From NCBI GenBank assembly GCA_963825585.1, contig CAWGTX010000006.1, positions 62,001-126,000 on the forward strand: a stretch of DNA of 64,000 nt. The letters are read 5' to 3'. Below, in pieces: positions 42,116-50,327 of this stretch. Both the position numbers and the translations under genes were made by a program. Origin of the DNA: JAOUGY01 sp963825585 (GTDB lineage Bacteria > Actinomycetota > Acidimicrobiia > Spongiisociales > ZC4RG35). The notes beneath the pieces are model-generated. The model ran no database searches, was not told where the DNA came from, and saw only the letters and a list, made by a program, of their open reading frames with translations. Each line of letters opens with the position of its first letter. The first letter of the stretch is position 1.

Positions 42116-42792
42116 CGCGACACTTCCCGCAGCACGTATCCCGCGCCCCGGACCGCGTGGAGGAGCCGGGCTCCGCCCGGTGCCTCGAGTTTGCGCCTGA
42201 GATACCCCACATAGACGTCGACGATGTTGGAGCTGGTGTCGACGTCGAGCCCCCACACCGCCTCCAGGATGCGGCTGCGGCTCAGCACCGTGCGCGGGTT
42301 GCGCATGAAGTACTCGAGCAGTCGGAACTCCAGCGTCGTCAGGTCGACCGGATGGCCGTCGCTCACTACCTCCATCGCCTCCACATCGATCTCGACCCCG
42401 CCGAAGCAGAGCCGTTCCCCGCCGGGAGCGCGCCGCCGCAGCAACGCCCGCACCCGAGCGAGCAGCTCCTCCTGGGCGAAGGGTTTCACCAGGTAGTCGT
42501 CGGCGCCGGCGTCGAGCCCGGCCACCCGGTCGGTGACGGCGTCGCGGGCGGTGAGCATGAGCACCGGCACGTCGTCGCCCGCCGCCCGGATCCTGCGGCA
42601 GACCTCCATCCCGTCGATCCCGGGCAACATCAGATCCAGGACCACCAGGTCGAGGCTCCCGTTGCGGGCGGCGTCGAGGCCGGCATGACCATCGGCCGCC
42701 AGCGTGACCTCGTTGCCCTCGTAGACGAGGGCACGCCGAACGGCGGCGGCGATGCGGGCGTCGTCTTCCACCACCAGGATGCGCGGTCTCAT
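42112..42792 (-). CDS. OmpR/PhoB-type response regulator
   Basis: From the ATG at 42792 the 226-residue protein has a receiver domain with Asp10/Asp11, phospho-acceptor Asp53, Thr81 and Lys103. The winged-helix part (TLEFRLLEYFMRNPRTVLSRSRILEAVWG, VRGAGYVL) follows. Cognate to the kinase downstream. The start at 42810 would add six residues without homology. It is the second OmpR-type pair in the window, in the opposite gene orientation to the first. Confidence 0.94.
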   Translation of the reverse strand: MRPRILVVEDDARIAAAVRRALVYEGNEVTLAADGHAGLDAARNGSLDLVVLDLMLPGIDGMEVCRRIRAAGDDVPVLMLTARDAVTDRVAGLDAGADDYLVKPFAQEELLARVRALLRRRAPGGERLCFGGVEIDVEAMEVVSDGHPVDLTTLEFRLLEYFMRNPRTVLSRSRILEAVWGLDVDTSSNIVDVYVGYLRRKLEAPGGARLLHAVRGAGYVLREVSR

Positions 42793-42853
42793 CGACGAAC
42801 ATGATGCCATCGACCGATGAGAGGACGGTGAGAAGGAGCCGACGGCTATGCGA

Positions 42854-43561
42854 TCATCCGAGCGTGACCGTCAGCGCCGGGAAACCGGTGAGGCTGTAGG
42901 TGAAGGTGGTCGACTCGTTCACCTGCATCGGAGGGACGATCGAGCCACCGATGATCACATCGCCCGCCCTCAAGCCGGTGCCGTGGCCGGAGAGGGCGTC
43001 GGCGGCGGCGGCGAGCACACTTCCGTAGTCACCGGTGAGCGCTTCGAGGTCGGTCACCTGTGTCGGGGTGGGGTCACCGAAGGTGGTGGTGATGGTGGCC
43101 GCGAGACCGGTGAGGTCGGCGCCGGAACGCCCGAACGTCGGTTCGCCCAGGATCACCCCCCGGTGGAAGATGTTGCCGGCGACGATGTCGGCCACGCACT
43201 CAGGTGTGAGCGGCAGGTCGACGTCGGCCAGTTCGATGGCGGGAGCGATCCCGCTCACCGCCATCCGGGCCTGGTCGGGTGATGTCCCGGCCGGCACGTC
43301 TACGCCGAGATGGAGGGCGATCTCGAACTCCACGACCGGACCGGTCCATCCGGTCATCGACACCGACGACCCGTCGTCGAGCAGCGTTCGCGCGGTCAGG
43401 TAGCCCGGAGCGGGTGCGGACAGCTGCAGCCGCTCCAGCATGACGGGGGCACCGAACGCCATCTTCCAGCCGATGTGACGGGCGTTCGTTAGGAGGAGCC
43501 GATTCCGAACGGGGAGCTGGCGTCTCAAACCCTCTGTCACACGGGGGTCGACGTCAGACAT
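42854..43561 (-). CDS. FAA-hydrolase-family protein (2-oxo-pent-4-enoate hydratase-like)
   Basis: The 235-residue product has VEFEIALHLGVDVP, a pattern of acidic metal ligands of the MhpD/FAH fold, and the C-terminal AGDVIIGGSIVPPMQVNESTTFTYSL. Enzymes of this group hydrate 2-oxopent-4-enoates or decarboxylate oxaloacetate analogues in aromatic degradation. It overlaps the cupin gene by eight bases, and together with the dehydrogenase downstream of it on this strand they form a three-gene catabolic operon. The exact substrate is unknown. Confidence 0.83.
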   Translation of the reverse strand: MSDVDPRVTEGLRRQLPVRNRLLLTNARHIGWKMAFGAPVMLERLQLSAPAPGYLTARTLLDDGSSVSMTGWTGPVVEFEIALHLGVDVPAGTSPDQARMAVSGIAPAIELADVDLPLTPECVADIVAGNIFHRGVILGEPTFGRSGADLTGLAATITTTFGDPTPTQVTDLEALTGDYGSVLAAAADALSGHGTGLRAGDVIIGGSIVPPMQVNESTTFTYSLTGFPALTVTLG

Positions 43562-43955
43562 CGGCCTCGTACCCCGAGGCCTCGAGCGAGCCGGCGCCGT
43601 TCCATCCCCACACCAGCACCACGTCCTCGTCGCCGGTGTTGTCGAAGCCGTGGGCCTTGCCCCGCGGCGTCCAGATCACGTCACCCCTGCCCGACGGCGC
43701 CACGCCGTCGTCTGTGTAGACGTGGCCCTCGCCGGCCAGCACGACGAAGAACTCGTCGGCGTTGCGGTGCAGATGCCGGTCGTGTCGGGCGCCCGGTGGG
43801 AGCACCGTCCAGCCGAGCAGGAAGTCGTCGCGACCGGTGTTGGCCTGGTTCAGCAGGAACTGGACCTGCATCTGGACCCAGCCCTCCTCCTCCCGGAGGC
43901 CGCCCACCAGCGGCACGTCGTCGAGGTGGAACTTGATGCGTTCGTCGGGGATCAC
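43554..43955 (-). CDS. Cupin-domain protein
   Basis: This 133-residue single-domain cupin has motif 1 HLHRNADEFFVVLAGEG (metal-binding His, His and Glu) and motif 2 WTPRGKAHGFDNTG with the final His. GTG start, overlapping the dehydrogenase stop by four bases (GTGA). Small cupins in catabolic operons are usually dioxygenases, isomerases or substrate-binding proteins. Which applies here cannot be told. Confidence 0.86.
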   Translation of the reverse strand: MIPDERIKFHLDDVPLVGGLREEEGWVQMQVQFLLNQANTGRDDFLLGWTVLPPGARHDRHLHRNADEFFVVLAGEGHVYTDDGVAPSGRGDVIWTPRGKAHGFDNTGDEDVVLVWGWNGAGSLEASGYEADV

Positions 43956-44827
43956 GTGCCGCCTCCCATCATCCGGTACACATCGAACACGGTCACGAAG
44001 TCGCGGTGATCGATCCCCAGTCCCCGACAGGCGTTGAGGAGCTCGTTGGCGACCGCTCCGAGCGGAGCGGGCGAGCCCTGCCGGCGCGCGACCTCGAGGG
44101 CGAGCACCATGTCCTTCTGCTGGAGTGTGACATCCGCCAATGGTTTGTCGGGCATCTCGAGGATGAACGGCCCCCGGTATCCCATCACCGGCGATGCCAC
44201 CACGCTCTTCAGCATGGCATCCACCGCCACCGCCCGGTCGACGCCGCCCTTCTCTGCCAGCGCCACCGACTCGCAGAACACCACCATCTCGACGATCAGC
44301 GTGAGGTTGATGGCGACCTTCATCTGAACCGCGGTTCCCGAAGGACCGATGTAGGACACCTTGGGGCCGATGGCGGAGAGGATGGGGGCGATCAGGTCGA
44401 AGGCGGCCCTGTCGCCGCCCACCATGACCGAGGCGCTGCCGGCGGCGATGGTCACCGGCGAGCCGGACAGCGGGGCGTCGAGCATGGTCTTGCCCTCGTC
44501 GGCGAAGGCGGCTGCGACCCGCCGGCTCACCTCGGGGTCGATGGTGCTCATGTCGAGGTACACGGCATCGGGGGAGAGGCCGGCGATGACGCCGTCGCCG
44601 CCCAGCGCCACCGCCTCCACCGCCTTGGCGTCGGTGACGATGGAGAACACCACATCGGCACCGGCGGCTGCTTCGGCGGGGGACGAGGCGAGTGACATCC
44701 CCAGTGCCGTCAGGTCACCGGCCTTGCCGGGTGATCGGTTCCACCCGGTGACGGCATGCCCGGCTGCGAGCAGGCGGGGGACGATCACCTGGCCCATGTC
44801 GCCCAGTCCGATCCATCCGATGTTCAT
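43952..44827 (-). CDS. 3-hydroxyisobutyrate dehydrogenase-like NAD(P) oxidoreductase
   Basis: The ATG at 44827 follows an AGGAG site and gives 291 residues. The Rossmann motif GWIGLGDMG begins at residue 4. The substrate signature DAPLSGSPVTIAAGSASVMVGG and the catalytic lysine in MKVAINLTLIVE (near 168) are typical of beta-hydroxyacid dehydrogenases, which oxidise 3-hydroxyisobutyrate, tartronate semialdehyde or similar acids. It is first in the operon with the cupin and hydratase. The earlier ATG five residues upstream is less favoured. Confidence 0.9.
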   Translation of the reverse strand: MNIGWIGLGDMGQVIVPRLLAAGHAVTGWNRSPGKAGDLTALGMSLASSPAEAAAGADVVFSIVTDAKAVEAVALGGDGVIAGLSPDAVYLDMSTIDPEVSRRVAAAFADEGKTMLDAPLSGSPVTIAAGSASVMVGGDRAAFDLIAPILSAIGPKVSYIGPSGTAVQMKVAINLTLIVEMVVFCESVALAEKGGVDRAVAVDAMLKSVVASPVMGYRGPFILEMPDKPLADVTLQQKDMVLALEVARRQGSPAPLGAVANELLNACRGLGIDHRDFVTVFDVYRMMGGGT

Positions 44828-45012
44828 GCTGACTCCTGACAATCGTTTGCAGAACGAAGCTACCAGCCGGATGGAGACGGCGATGGCCGACCCGCACAGC
44901 GCCCGCCATCCGAAGGCCCGGAGCGGCTCGTCGAAGGCCGGTGGCGCATCGTTCGACGTCGGGTCGACGGCGGGGTGGCGTCACACGGTGAACATCAGGT
45001 CGACCTGCCGAC

Positions 45013-46518
45013 TCAGCTCCCGGCTTTGTTGAGGGCCTCGACGAAGGCCTCGGCGGAGCCTTCCACCACGTCGGTGTGCAGCGAACGTCCGGCGAAGGTG
45101 TTGCCACCCACCCGGATCACCACGTTGACCTCCGCCATGGCGTCGGCACCGGACGTGACCGGGACCACCCGGTAGTCGACCAGCCGAGCGTCGACGCCGA
45201 AGCCCTGCTTGATGGCGGCGAAGGCGGCGTGCACCATGCCGTCGCCCTCACCCGAGAACGCCAGCTCCTCCCCGCCGATGTCGAGGGTGACGGTGGCACT
45301 CGGGGTCACGTCGTTGCCACCGGTCACATGCAGCCCCACCATCCGGATGTCACCCACCGGGGCCATCGCCTCGTCCTCGACGATCGCTCGCAGCTCTTCT
45401 TCGCCGATCTGGACCTTGCGGTCGGCCAGTTGCTTGAACTTCTCGAACGCCCGGCTGAACGCAGCGTCCTCGAGGACGATGTCCAGCTTGGTGAGGGCGT
45501 CGGCGAACCCTGCCCGGCCCGAGTGCTTGCCGAGAATGATCTGTCCCGCCACTTGGCCCACCGAAGCCGCGTCCATGATCTCGTAGGTGAGCCGGTCGCG
45601 CAGGACCCCGTGCTGGTGGATGCCAGACTCGTGGGCGAAGGCGTTGCGGCCAACCACCGACTTGTTGTACTGGACCGGATATCCGGTGAGACGCGACACC
45701 AGTCGCGAGGTGTCGAAGATCTGGGTGGTGTCGGCGCCGATCTCGACCCCGAAGATGTCCTGGCGGGTCTTGACCGCCATGATGATCTCCTCGATCGATG
45801 TGTTGCCGGCCCGTTCGCCGATGCCGTTGATGGCACCCTCGATCTGACGTGCCCCGGCATGGATCGACGACAGTGAGTTGGCCACCGCCAGGCCGAGATC
45901 GTTGTGGCAGTGCACGGACATCACCACGTCGTCACGGTCGCCCTTCACCTCGCGGAAGGCCCGATTCATGAGCTCGACGAAGTCGGTGGGGGTGGCGTAT
46001 CCGACGGTGTCGGGGATGTTGATCGTGGTGGCACCGGCCGCCACCGCCGCCTTGCAGACCTCGATCAGGAAGCCATGGTCGGTCCGGGTGGCGTCCTGGG
46101 GTGAGAACTCGACGTCGTCGGTGTACTGCTTGGCACGCCTCACGCCCTCGATCGAAGCGTTCAGTACCTCGTCGGGAGTCATGCGCAGCATCTTCTCCAT
46201 GTGGATGGCGCTGGTCGACATGAACACGTGGATGCGGAACCGCTCGGCCGCCTTCAGGGCTTCGGCCGCCTTGTCGATGTCGTCGGGATGGGCCCGGGCC
46301 AACGACGCGATCACGGGCCCGCGTACCTCGGCGGCGATGCGCGACACGGCCTCGAAGTCGCCGGGGGACGAGGCGGCGAATCCCGCCTCCATGACATCGA
46401 CCTTCAACCGGGCCAGCTGGTGGGCGATCACCACCTTCTCCTCGGGGCTGAGAGCGATGCCTGGTGCCTGCTCGCCGTCGCGCAGGGTGGTGTCGAAGAT
46501 GATCAAACGGTCGGACAT
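45013..46518 (-). CDS. leuA: 2-isopropylmalate synthase
   Basis: The 501-residue protein starts IIFDTTLRDGEQAPGIALSPEEK, the HMGL-like TIM barrel with metal ligands. It continues with SVHCHNDLGLAVANS and NGIGERAGNTS, and ends in the leucine-sensing regulatory domain. This is the ~500-residue bacterial type rather than the long LeuA2 of corynebacteria. It condenses acetyl-CoA and 2-oxoisovalerate in the first step of leucine synthesis. A GGAGAC site precedes the ATG. The upstream gap to ilvC has a large inverted-repeat structure. No gene is seen in 44843-45012. Confidence 0.96.
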   Translation of the reverse strand: MSDRLIIFDTTLRDGEQAPGIALSPEEKVVIAHQLARLKVDVMEAGFAASSPGDFEAVSRIAAEVRGPVIASLARAHPDDIDKAAEALKAAERFRIHVFMSTSAIHMEKMLRMTPDEVLNASIEGVRRAKQYTDDVEFSPQDATRTDHGFLIEVCKAAVAAGATTINIPDTVGYATPTDFVELMNRAFREVKGDRDDVVMSVHCHNDLGLAVANSLSSIHAGARQIEGAINGIGERAGNTSIEEIIMAVKTRQDIFGVEIGADTTQIFDTSRLVSRLTGYPVQYNKSVVGRNAFAHESGIHQHGVLRDRLTYEIMDAASVGQVAGQIILGKHSGRAGFADALTKLDIVLEDAAFSRAFEKFKQLADRKVQIGEEELRAIVEDEAMAPVGDIRMVGLHVTGGNDVTPSATVTLDIGGEELAFSGEGDGMVHAAFAAIKQGFGVDARLVDYRVVPVTSGADAMAEVNVVIRVGGNTFAGRSLHTDVVEGSAEAFVEALNKAGS

Positions 46519-46564
46519 GGTGTTGTCTCCAGTGCCTAGTGCACGCCTCGTTCGACGTCGGGTC

Positions 46565-46600
46565 AGAACGTAGAACGTAGAACGTAGAACGTAGAACGTA
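46565..46600. repeat. Tandem GTAGAAC heptamers (left arm)
   Basis: Five copies of GTAGAAC in tandem, upstream of leuA. They are complementary to the reversed copies at 46701-46723 and identical in sequence to the heptamer tract at 22.4 kb. Confidence 0.9.
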
Positions 46601-46607
46601 TGAGCGT

Positions 46608-46643
46608 GATGGCCGGGTCGGGACGTGGTCCCGCCCGGCCATC
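46608..46643. repeat. 16-bp-stem hairpin between ilvC and leuA
   Basis: GATGGCCGGG pairs with CCCGGCCATC. Inside, after an unpaired T, CGGGAC pairs with GTCCCG around a GTG loop. This is one of the strongest foldbacks in the window. It has no U-tract in either direction, so it is unlikely to be a simple terminator. Confidence 0.85.
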
Positions 46644-46700
46644 AAAGCGCGAGCAGCCCGCCGGAAGTCGACAGGCCCATCGAGTGGCGCGATACCTTGA

Positions 46701-46723
46701 ACGTTCTACGTTCTACGTTGTAC
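46701..46723. repeat. Inverted GTTCTAC heptamers (right arm)
   Basis: ACGTTCTACGTTCTACGT (46701-46718) is the exact reverse complement of an 18-base part of the heptamer tract at 46565-46600. It ends two bases before the ilvC stop codon. Confidence 0.9.
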
Positions 46724-46724
46724 C

Positions 46725-47732
46725 TCACTGTGGGGGAGTCTTCGGGGTCAGGAACGGCATCATCTGACGCAGTTCGGCGCCGACCTGCTCGATCTGATGG
46801 GAACGGCCGGAGGCACGACGGGCCAGGAGGTTCGGGGCGCCGGCACGGGCCTCGGCCAGCCACTCCTTGGCGAACTCGCCGTTCTGGATCTCGGCGAGCA
46901 CGTCGTCGAGCACTTTCTGGGTTTCGGCGGTCACCACACGGGGACCACGGGTGTAGTCGCCGTATTCAGCGGTGTCCGAGATCGAGTACCGCATCCAGCT
47001 GAGGCCGCCCTCGTAGAGCAGGTCGACGATGAGCTTGAGCTCGTGGAGCGTCTCGAAGTAGGCGGACTCGGGCTGGTACCCGGCCTTCACCAGCGTCTCG
47101 AACGCAGCCTGGATGAGGTGGCCGACGCCACCGCACAGGATGACCTGCTCGCCGAACAGGTCGGTTTCGGTCTCCTCCTTGAAGGTGGTCTCGAGCACGC
47201 CGGCCCGGGCGCCGCCGATGCCCCACGCGTACGAAAGGCCGATGGCGTGTGCCTCTCCGGTGACATCCTGATGGACGGCGATGAGCGCCGGAACTCCGGA
47301 ACCCTCGGTGTAGGTACGACGAACCAGGTGACCGGGACCCTTGGGGGCGATCATCAGCACGTCGATGTCGGCCGGCGGGGTGATGGCATCGAAGTGGATG
47401 TTGAACCCGTGGGCGAACATCAGGGTCTTGCCGGGTCGCAGGTGCGGCTCGATGTCTGCCTCGTAGATGCCCGACATGTGCTGGTCGGGGACCAGCAGCA
47501 TGATGACGTCGGCCCATTCGGCGGCGTCGCCGACGTCCATGACGGTGAGACCGGCGTTCTCGGCCTCGGTGCGACTGGAGGATCCGGGACGGAGCCCGAC
47601 CACCACCTCGACACCCGATTCCCGCAGGTTGTTGGCGTGGGCGTGACCCTGGCTGCCGTAGCCGATGATCGCCACCTTGCGGTTCTGGATCAGCGAGGGG
47701 TTGGTATCGCTCTCGTAGTAGATCGTCGCCAT
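46725..47732 (-). CDS. ilvC: Ketol-acid reductoisomerase
   Basis: From the ATG at 47732, preceded by GGAGG, the protein has 335 residues, the short class I form. It has the Rossmann motif VAIIGYGSQGHAHANNLRESG and APKGPGHLVRRTYTEGSGVP. The C-terminal knotted domain carries metal ligands in DLFGEQVILCGGVGHLI and ESAYFETLHELKLIVDLLYEGG. It converts acetohydroxy acids to dihydroxy acids. It lies downstream of ilvB and ilvN. The longer frame from 47825 overlaps ilvN and is rejected. Confidence 0.97.
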   Translation of the reverse strand: MATIYYESDTNPSLIQNRKVAIIGYGSQGHAHANNLRESGVEVVVGLRPGSSSRTEAENAGLTVMDVGDAAEWADVIMLLVPDQHMSGIYEADIEPHLRPGKTLMFAHGFNIHFDAITPPADIDVLMIAPKGPGHLVRRTYTEGSGVPALIAVHQDVTGEAHAIGLSYAWGIGGARAGVLETTFKEETETDLFGEQVILCGGVGHLIQAAFETLVKAGYQPESAYFETLHELKLIVDLLYEGGLSWMRYSISDTAEYGDYTRGPRVVTAETQKVLDDVLAEIQNGEFAKEWLAEARAGAPNLLARRASGRSHQIEQVGAELRQMMPFLTPKTPPQ

Positions 47733-47769
47733 CAGGTTTCCTCCGTCGGCGTGCCTCAGCACGCGTGTT

Positions 47770-48273
47770 TCAGTTGACCGCCCGCAGCCGAGGCTGCTTG
47801 CCCTTGGTGTCCCTCGAGAGCGCAATCCGGCCGGACTTGGCGAGATCGATCACGCCGTACGGTCGAACCAGCTCGAGGAAGTCGTTGAGTTTGGCAGGCT
47901 CGCCGGAAACCTGGAAACAGATCGAGCTGTGTCCCACGTCGACGGCGACCGCCTTGAAGATGGATGCCACCTCGAGCACGTCGGAGCGACGCCCAGGGGC
48001 GGCTGAGACGCGCACCAGCATCACTTCCCGCTCGATCGAGTTGTCCGACTCGAGCTCGGTGATCTTGACGACGTTGATCAGCTTGTGGAGCTGCTTCTTG
48101 ACCTGCTCGAGCTCGGGGGCGTCGACCACGATGGTCATCTTCGACATGCCCTCCTCGTGGGAAGGCCCGACCGCCAACGAATGGATGTTGAATCCACGCC
48201 GAGCCAGCAGCGACGACACCCTGGCCAGGACCCCGGGCTTGTCCTCGACGAACACGGAAAGTGTGTGGTTCAC
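47770..48273 (-). CDS. ilvN: Acetolactate synthase, regulatory (small) subunit
   Basis: The 167-residue protein opens with a GTG (NHTLSVFVEDKPGVLARVSSLLARRGFNIHSLAVG), the ACT domain that binds valine. The C-terminal part (VSAAPGRRSDVLEVASIFKAVAVDVGHSSICFQVSG) is also typical. It confers feedback inhibition on IlvB. It is 46 bases downstream of ilvB and 37 bases upstream of ilvC, so these three genes form the classical ilvBNC operon. Confidence 0.96.
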   Translation of the reverse strand: MNHTLSVFVEDKPGVLARVSSLLARRGFNIHSLAVGPSHEEGMSKMTIVVDAPELEQVKKQLHKLINVVKITELESDNSIEREVMLVRVSAAPGRRSDVLEVASIFKAVAVDVGHSSICFQVSGEPAKLNDFLELVRPYGVIDLAKSGRIALSRDTKGKQPRLRAVN

Positions 48274-48319
48274 GATTCCTCGCTTGGCTGGTAGCTGATG
48301 GCTGGGATCGGGCCGCTGG

Positions 48320-50044
48320 TCATGGCAGATCGCTGGCGGGCGAGATGATCCGCTCGGTGGGCCCGGTGATGACCTCGTCGTTCGATCCGCCCGGCGGGAT
48401 CATCGGGAAGACCATCTCTTCGGGGTCGACCACGAACTCGACCACCACGGGGCGGTCGTCGATCGACAACGACTTCTCGATGGTGGGCGCCACCTCGTCG
48501 GGGGTCTCTGCCCGGAGACCGACACATCCCATCGCCTCGGCCAGCTTGACGTAGTCGACGGTGTTGCCGAGCTGCGAGCCCGAGAAGCGGTTGTCGTAGA
48601 ACAGTCGCTGCCACTGTGTCACCATGCCGTGCACGCCATTGTTCATGATGGCGATCTTCACAGGGATGCCTTCGTGGGCGGCGGTGATGAGCTCCTGGCT
48701 CGTCATCTGGAAGCAGCCGTCACCGTCGATGGCGTACACGAGCTCGTCCGGCATCCCGGCCTTGGCTCCGATTGCTGCGGGGACGGCGAAGCCCATCGTG
48801 CCGAGACCGCCCGAGTTGATCCACTTGCGCGGGTCGTCGAACTTCCAGAACTGGCTGGCCCACATCTGGTGCTGGCCGACGCCGGCCACCACGATGGCGT
48901 TGCCACCGGTGATGCGGTGCAGTTCCTCGACCACGTACTGCGGCTTGACGGGCCCATCGGGGGTCTGTTCGTATTTGAGTGGGAACTCACGCTGCCACCC
49001 GCGGATCGTCTCGAGCCATGCGGTGCGATCGGGAGCCGAACGCTCGCCCCAGGCCTCGATGAGCTGACGCAGGACGGCGCCGGCGTCACCGACGATGGGC
49101 ACCTCGGGAACCCTCACCTTGCCGATCTCGGCCGGGTCGACGTCGACGTGGATGACCTTGGCGTGCGGGGCGAAGAACTTGGGGTTCCCGGTGACCCGGT
49201 CGTCGAATCGGACCCCGAGCGAGATGAGCACGTCGGCCTTCTGGATGGCGGTGATGGCGGTGTACGTCCCGTGCATCCCCGGCATGCCCATGCACAGCGG
49301 ATGGGAATCGGGGAACGCTCCCCGCCCCATCAGGGTGGTGGTGACCGGCACGTCGGTCATCTCGGCGAACCGCTTGAGCGCGTCCGAGGCGTTCGCCTTG
49401 ATCACGCCTCCGCCGACGTACAGCACCGGCCGCTTGGCCGAGGCGATCATCTCGATCGCCTCCCGCACCCGCAATGGATGGCCCTCGACGGTGGGTCGGT
49501 ATCCGGGAAGGTTCAACGCCCCGGGAGCACGCCAGGTGGTGGCGGCGTTGAGGATGTCCTTGGGGACGTCGATGAGAACGGGGCCGGGGCGCCCGGTGGC
49601 GGCGATGTGGAATGCCTCGTGGACGATCTGGGCGATCTCGTCGGCGTCGGTCACGAAGTAGTTGTGCTTGGTGGCCGGCATGGTGATGCCCGTGGTGTAC
49701 GCCTCCTGGAAGGCGTCGTTGCCGACGGCGCTGGTGGGGACCTGCCCGGTGATCGCCACCATGGGCACGGAGTCCATGAGGGCGTCGGCGAGCGGCGTGA
49801 CCAGGTTGGTCGCACCCGGGCCGGAGGTGGCGATGCACACGCCGACCCGCCCGGTCGCCCAGGCGTAGCCCTCTGCCATGTGGCCGGCGCCCTGCTCGTG
49901 GCGGGCGAGGATGTGGCGGATGGGGCTGTCGAGCAGCGGGTCGTAGGCAGGCAGGATCGCGCCACCGGGTACGCCGAAGATGGTGTCGACCCCTTCGTGC
50001 TCGAGGGCCTTGATGAGTGCGTGTGCTCCGCTGATCGTGCTCAT
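48320..50044 (-). CDS. ilvB: Acetolactate synthase, catalytic (large) subunit
   Basis: The 574-residue ThDP enzyme has the catalytic Glu in FGVPGGAILPAYDPL...RHEQGAGHMAEG. The FAD region and the ThDP/Mg motif GDGCFQMTSQELITAAHEGIPVKIAIMNN follow. It makes 2-acetolactate or 2-aceto-2-hydroxybutyrate in Val, Leu and Ile synthesis. A leader peptide and transcription attenuator lie upstream (50112-50216). The stop is followed by 46 bases to ilvN. Confidence 0.97.
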   Translation of the reverse strand: MSTISGAHALIKALEHEGVDTIFGVPGGAILPAYDPLLDSPIRHILARHEQGAGHMAEGYAWATGRVGVCIATSGPGATNLVTPLADALMDSVPMVAITGQVPTSAVGNDAFQEAYTTGITMPATKHNYFVTDADEIAQIVHEAFHIAATGRPGPVLIDVPKDILNAATTWRAPGALNLPGYRPTVEGHPLRVREAIEMIASAKRPVLYVGGGVIKANASDALKRFAEMTDVPVTTTLMGRGAFPDSHPLCMGMPGMHGTYTAITAIQKADVLISLGVRFDDRVTGNPKFFAPHAKVIHVDVDPAEIGKVRVPEVPIVGDAGAVLRQLIEAWGERSAPDRTAWLETIRGWQREFPLKYEQTPDGPVKPQYVVEELHRITGGNAIVVAGVGQHQMWASQFWKFDDPRKWINSGGLGTMGFAVPAAIGAKAGMPDELVYAIDGDGCFQMTSQELITAAHEGIPVKIAIMNNGVHGMVTQWQRLFYDNRFSGSQLGNTVDYVKLAEAMGCVGLRAETPDEVAPTIEKSLSIDDRPVVVEFVVDPEEMVFPMIPPGGSNDEVITGPTERIISPASDLP

Positions 50045-50111
50045 GATGCTGATGCCTCGCGGTGTCTGGTGGCGGTCCGGGTCGTTGGTGAGTCGTGGTG
50101 GTTCGGGAACG

Positions 50112-50134
50112 AAAAACCCTCCCAGGTGGGAGGG
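50112..50134 (-). terminator. Intrinsic terminator of the ilvB attenuator
   Basis: On the minus strand the perfect inverted repeat CCCTCCCA/TGGGAGGG (8 bp, tight loop) is followed directly by five Ts. It lies between the leader peptide and ilvB, 68 bases before the ilvB start. It would stop transcription when leader translation is unhindered. Confidence 0.93.
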
Positions 50135-50142
50135 TCATGCGA

Positions 50143-50173
50143 GCGCACACGCCGGTTCTGGGGGCGTGCGCGC
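50143..50173 (-). promoter_or_regulatory. Pause/anti-terminator hairpin region in the ilvB leader
   Basis: GCGCACACGCC and GGGCGTGCGCGC flank a short loop between the leader stop codon and the terminator, giving a strong hairpin immediately after the leader stop. In classical attenuators this first stem is disrupted by a stalled ribosome. The alternative pairing with the terminator arm has not been worked out base by base. Confidence 0.6.
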
Positions 50174-50199
50174 TATCGAAGTACGAGAATGCTGGTCAT
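50173..50199 (-). CDS. ilvB leader peptide MTSILVLR
   Basis: ATG ACC AGC ATT CTC GTA CTT CGA TAG encodes eight residues, four of which are the regulated amino acids Ile, Leu, Val and Leu in a row. The start lies only about 10 bases after a TATACT -10 box, so translation is probably leaderless or nearly so. Ribosome stalling at the ILVL codons when branched-chain aminoacyl-tRNA is scarce would release the downstream terminator. This is the same logic as in Corynebacterium and enteric ilv leaders. Confidence 0.88.
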   Translation of the reverse strand: MTSILVLR

Positions 50200-50209
50200 T
50201 CGGTGCCGG

Positions 50210-50240
50210 AGTATAGCTGACGTCCTCTCCAGTCCGCCAA
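50210..50240 (-). promoter_or_regulatory. ilvB promoter
   Basis: TATACT (50210-50215 on the minus strand) is an excellent -10 hexamer just before the leader peptide. TTGGCG (50235-50240) could be the -35, at a rather long spacing of 19 bases. The placement predicts a start near 50203. Confidence 0.65.
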
Positions 50241-50327
50241 CCATTGGGCGGCGAATCGACGCCACCCACCGCCCCGGCCGCCCGAAGCCCTGTACCAACA
50301 CCCACGCTCCGATGGTTGACTGAGCGG

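Noticed and set aside
40796..42802. A 668-residue reading covering both regulator and kinase genes on the same strand
   Set aside because: The first part is an out-of-frame reading of the regulator. The kinase starts at the GTG 42115 overlapping the regulator stop.
44949..46564. Attachment sites of an integrated element around leuA
   Set aside because: No integrase, tRNA or foreign composition is present. leuA is a normal biosynthetic gene in its usual context.
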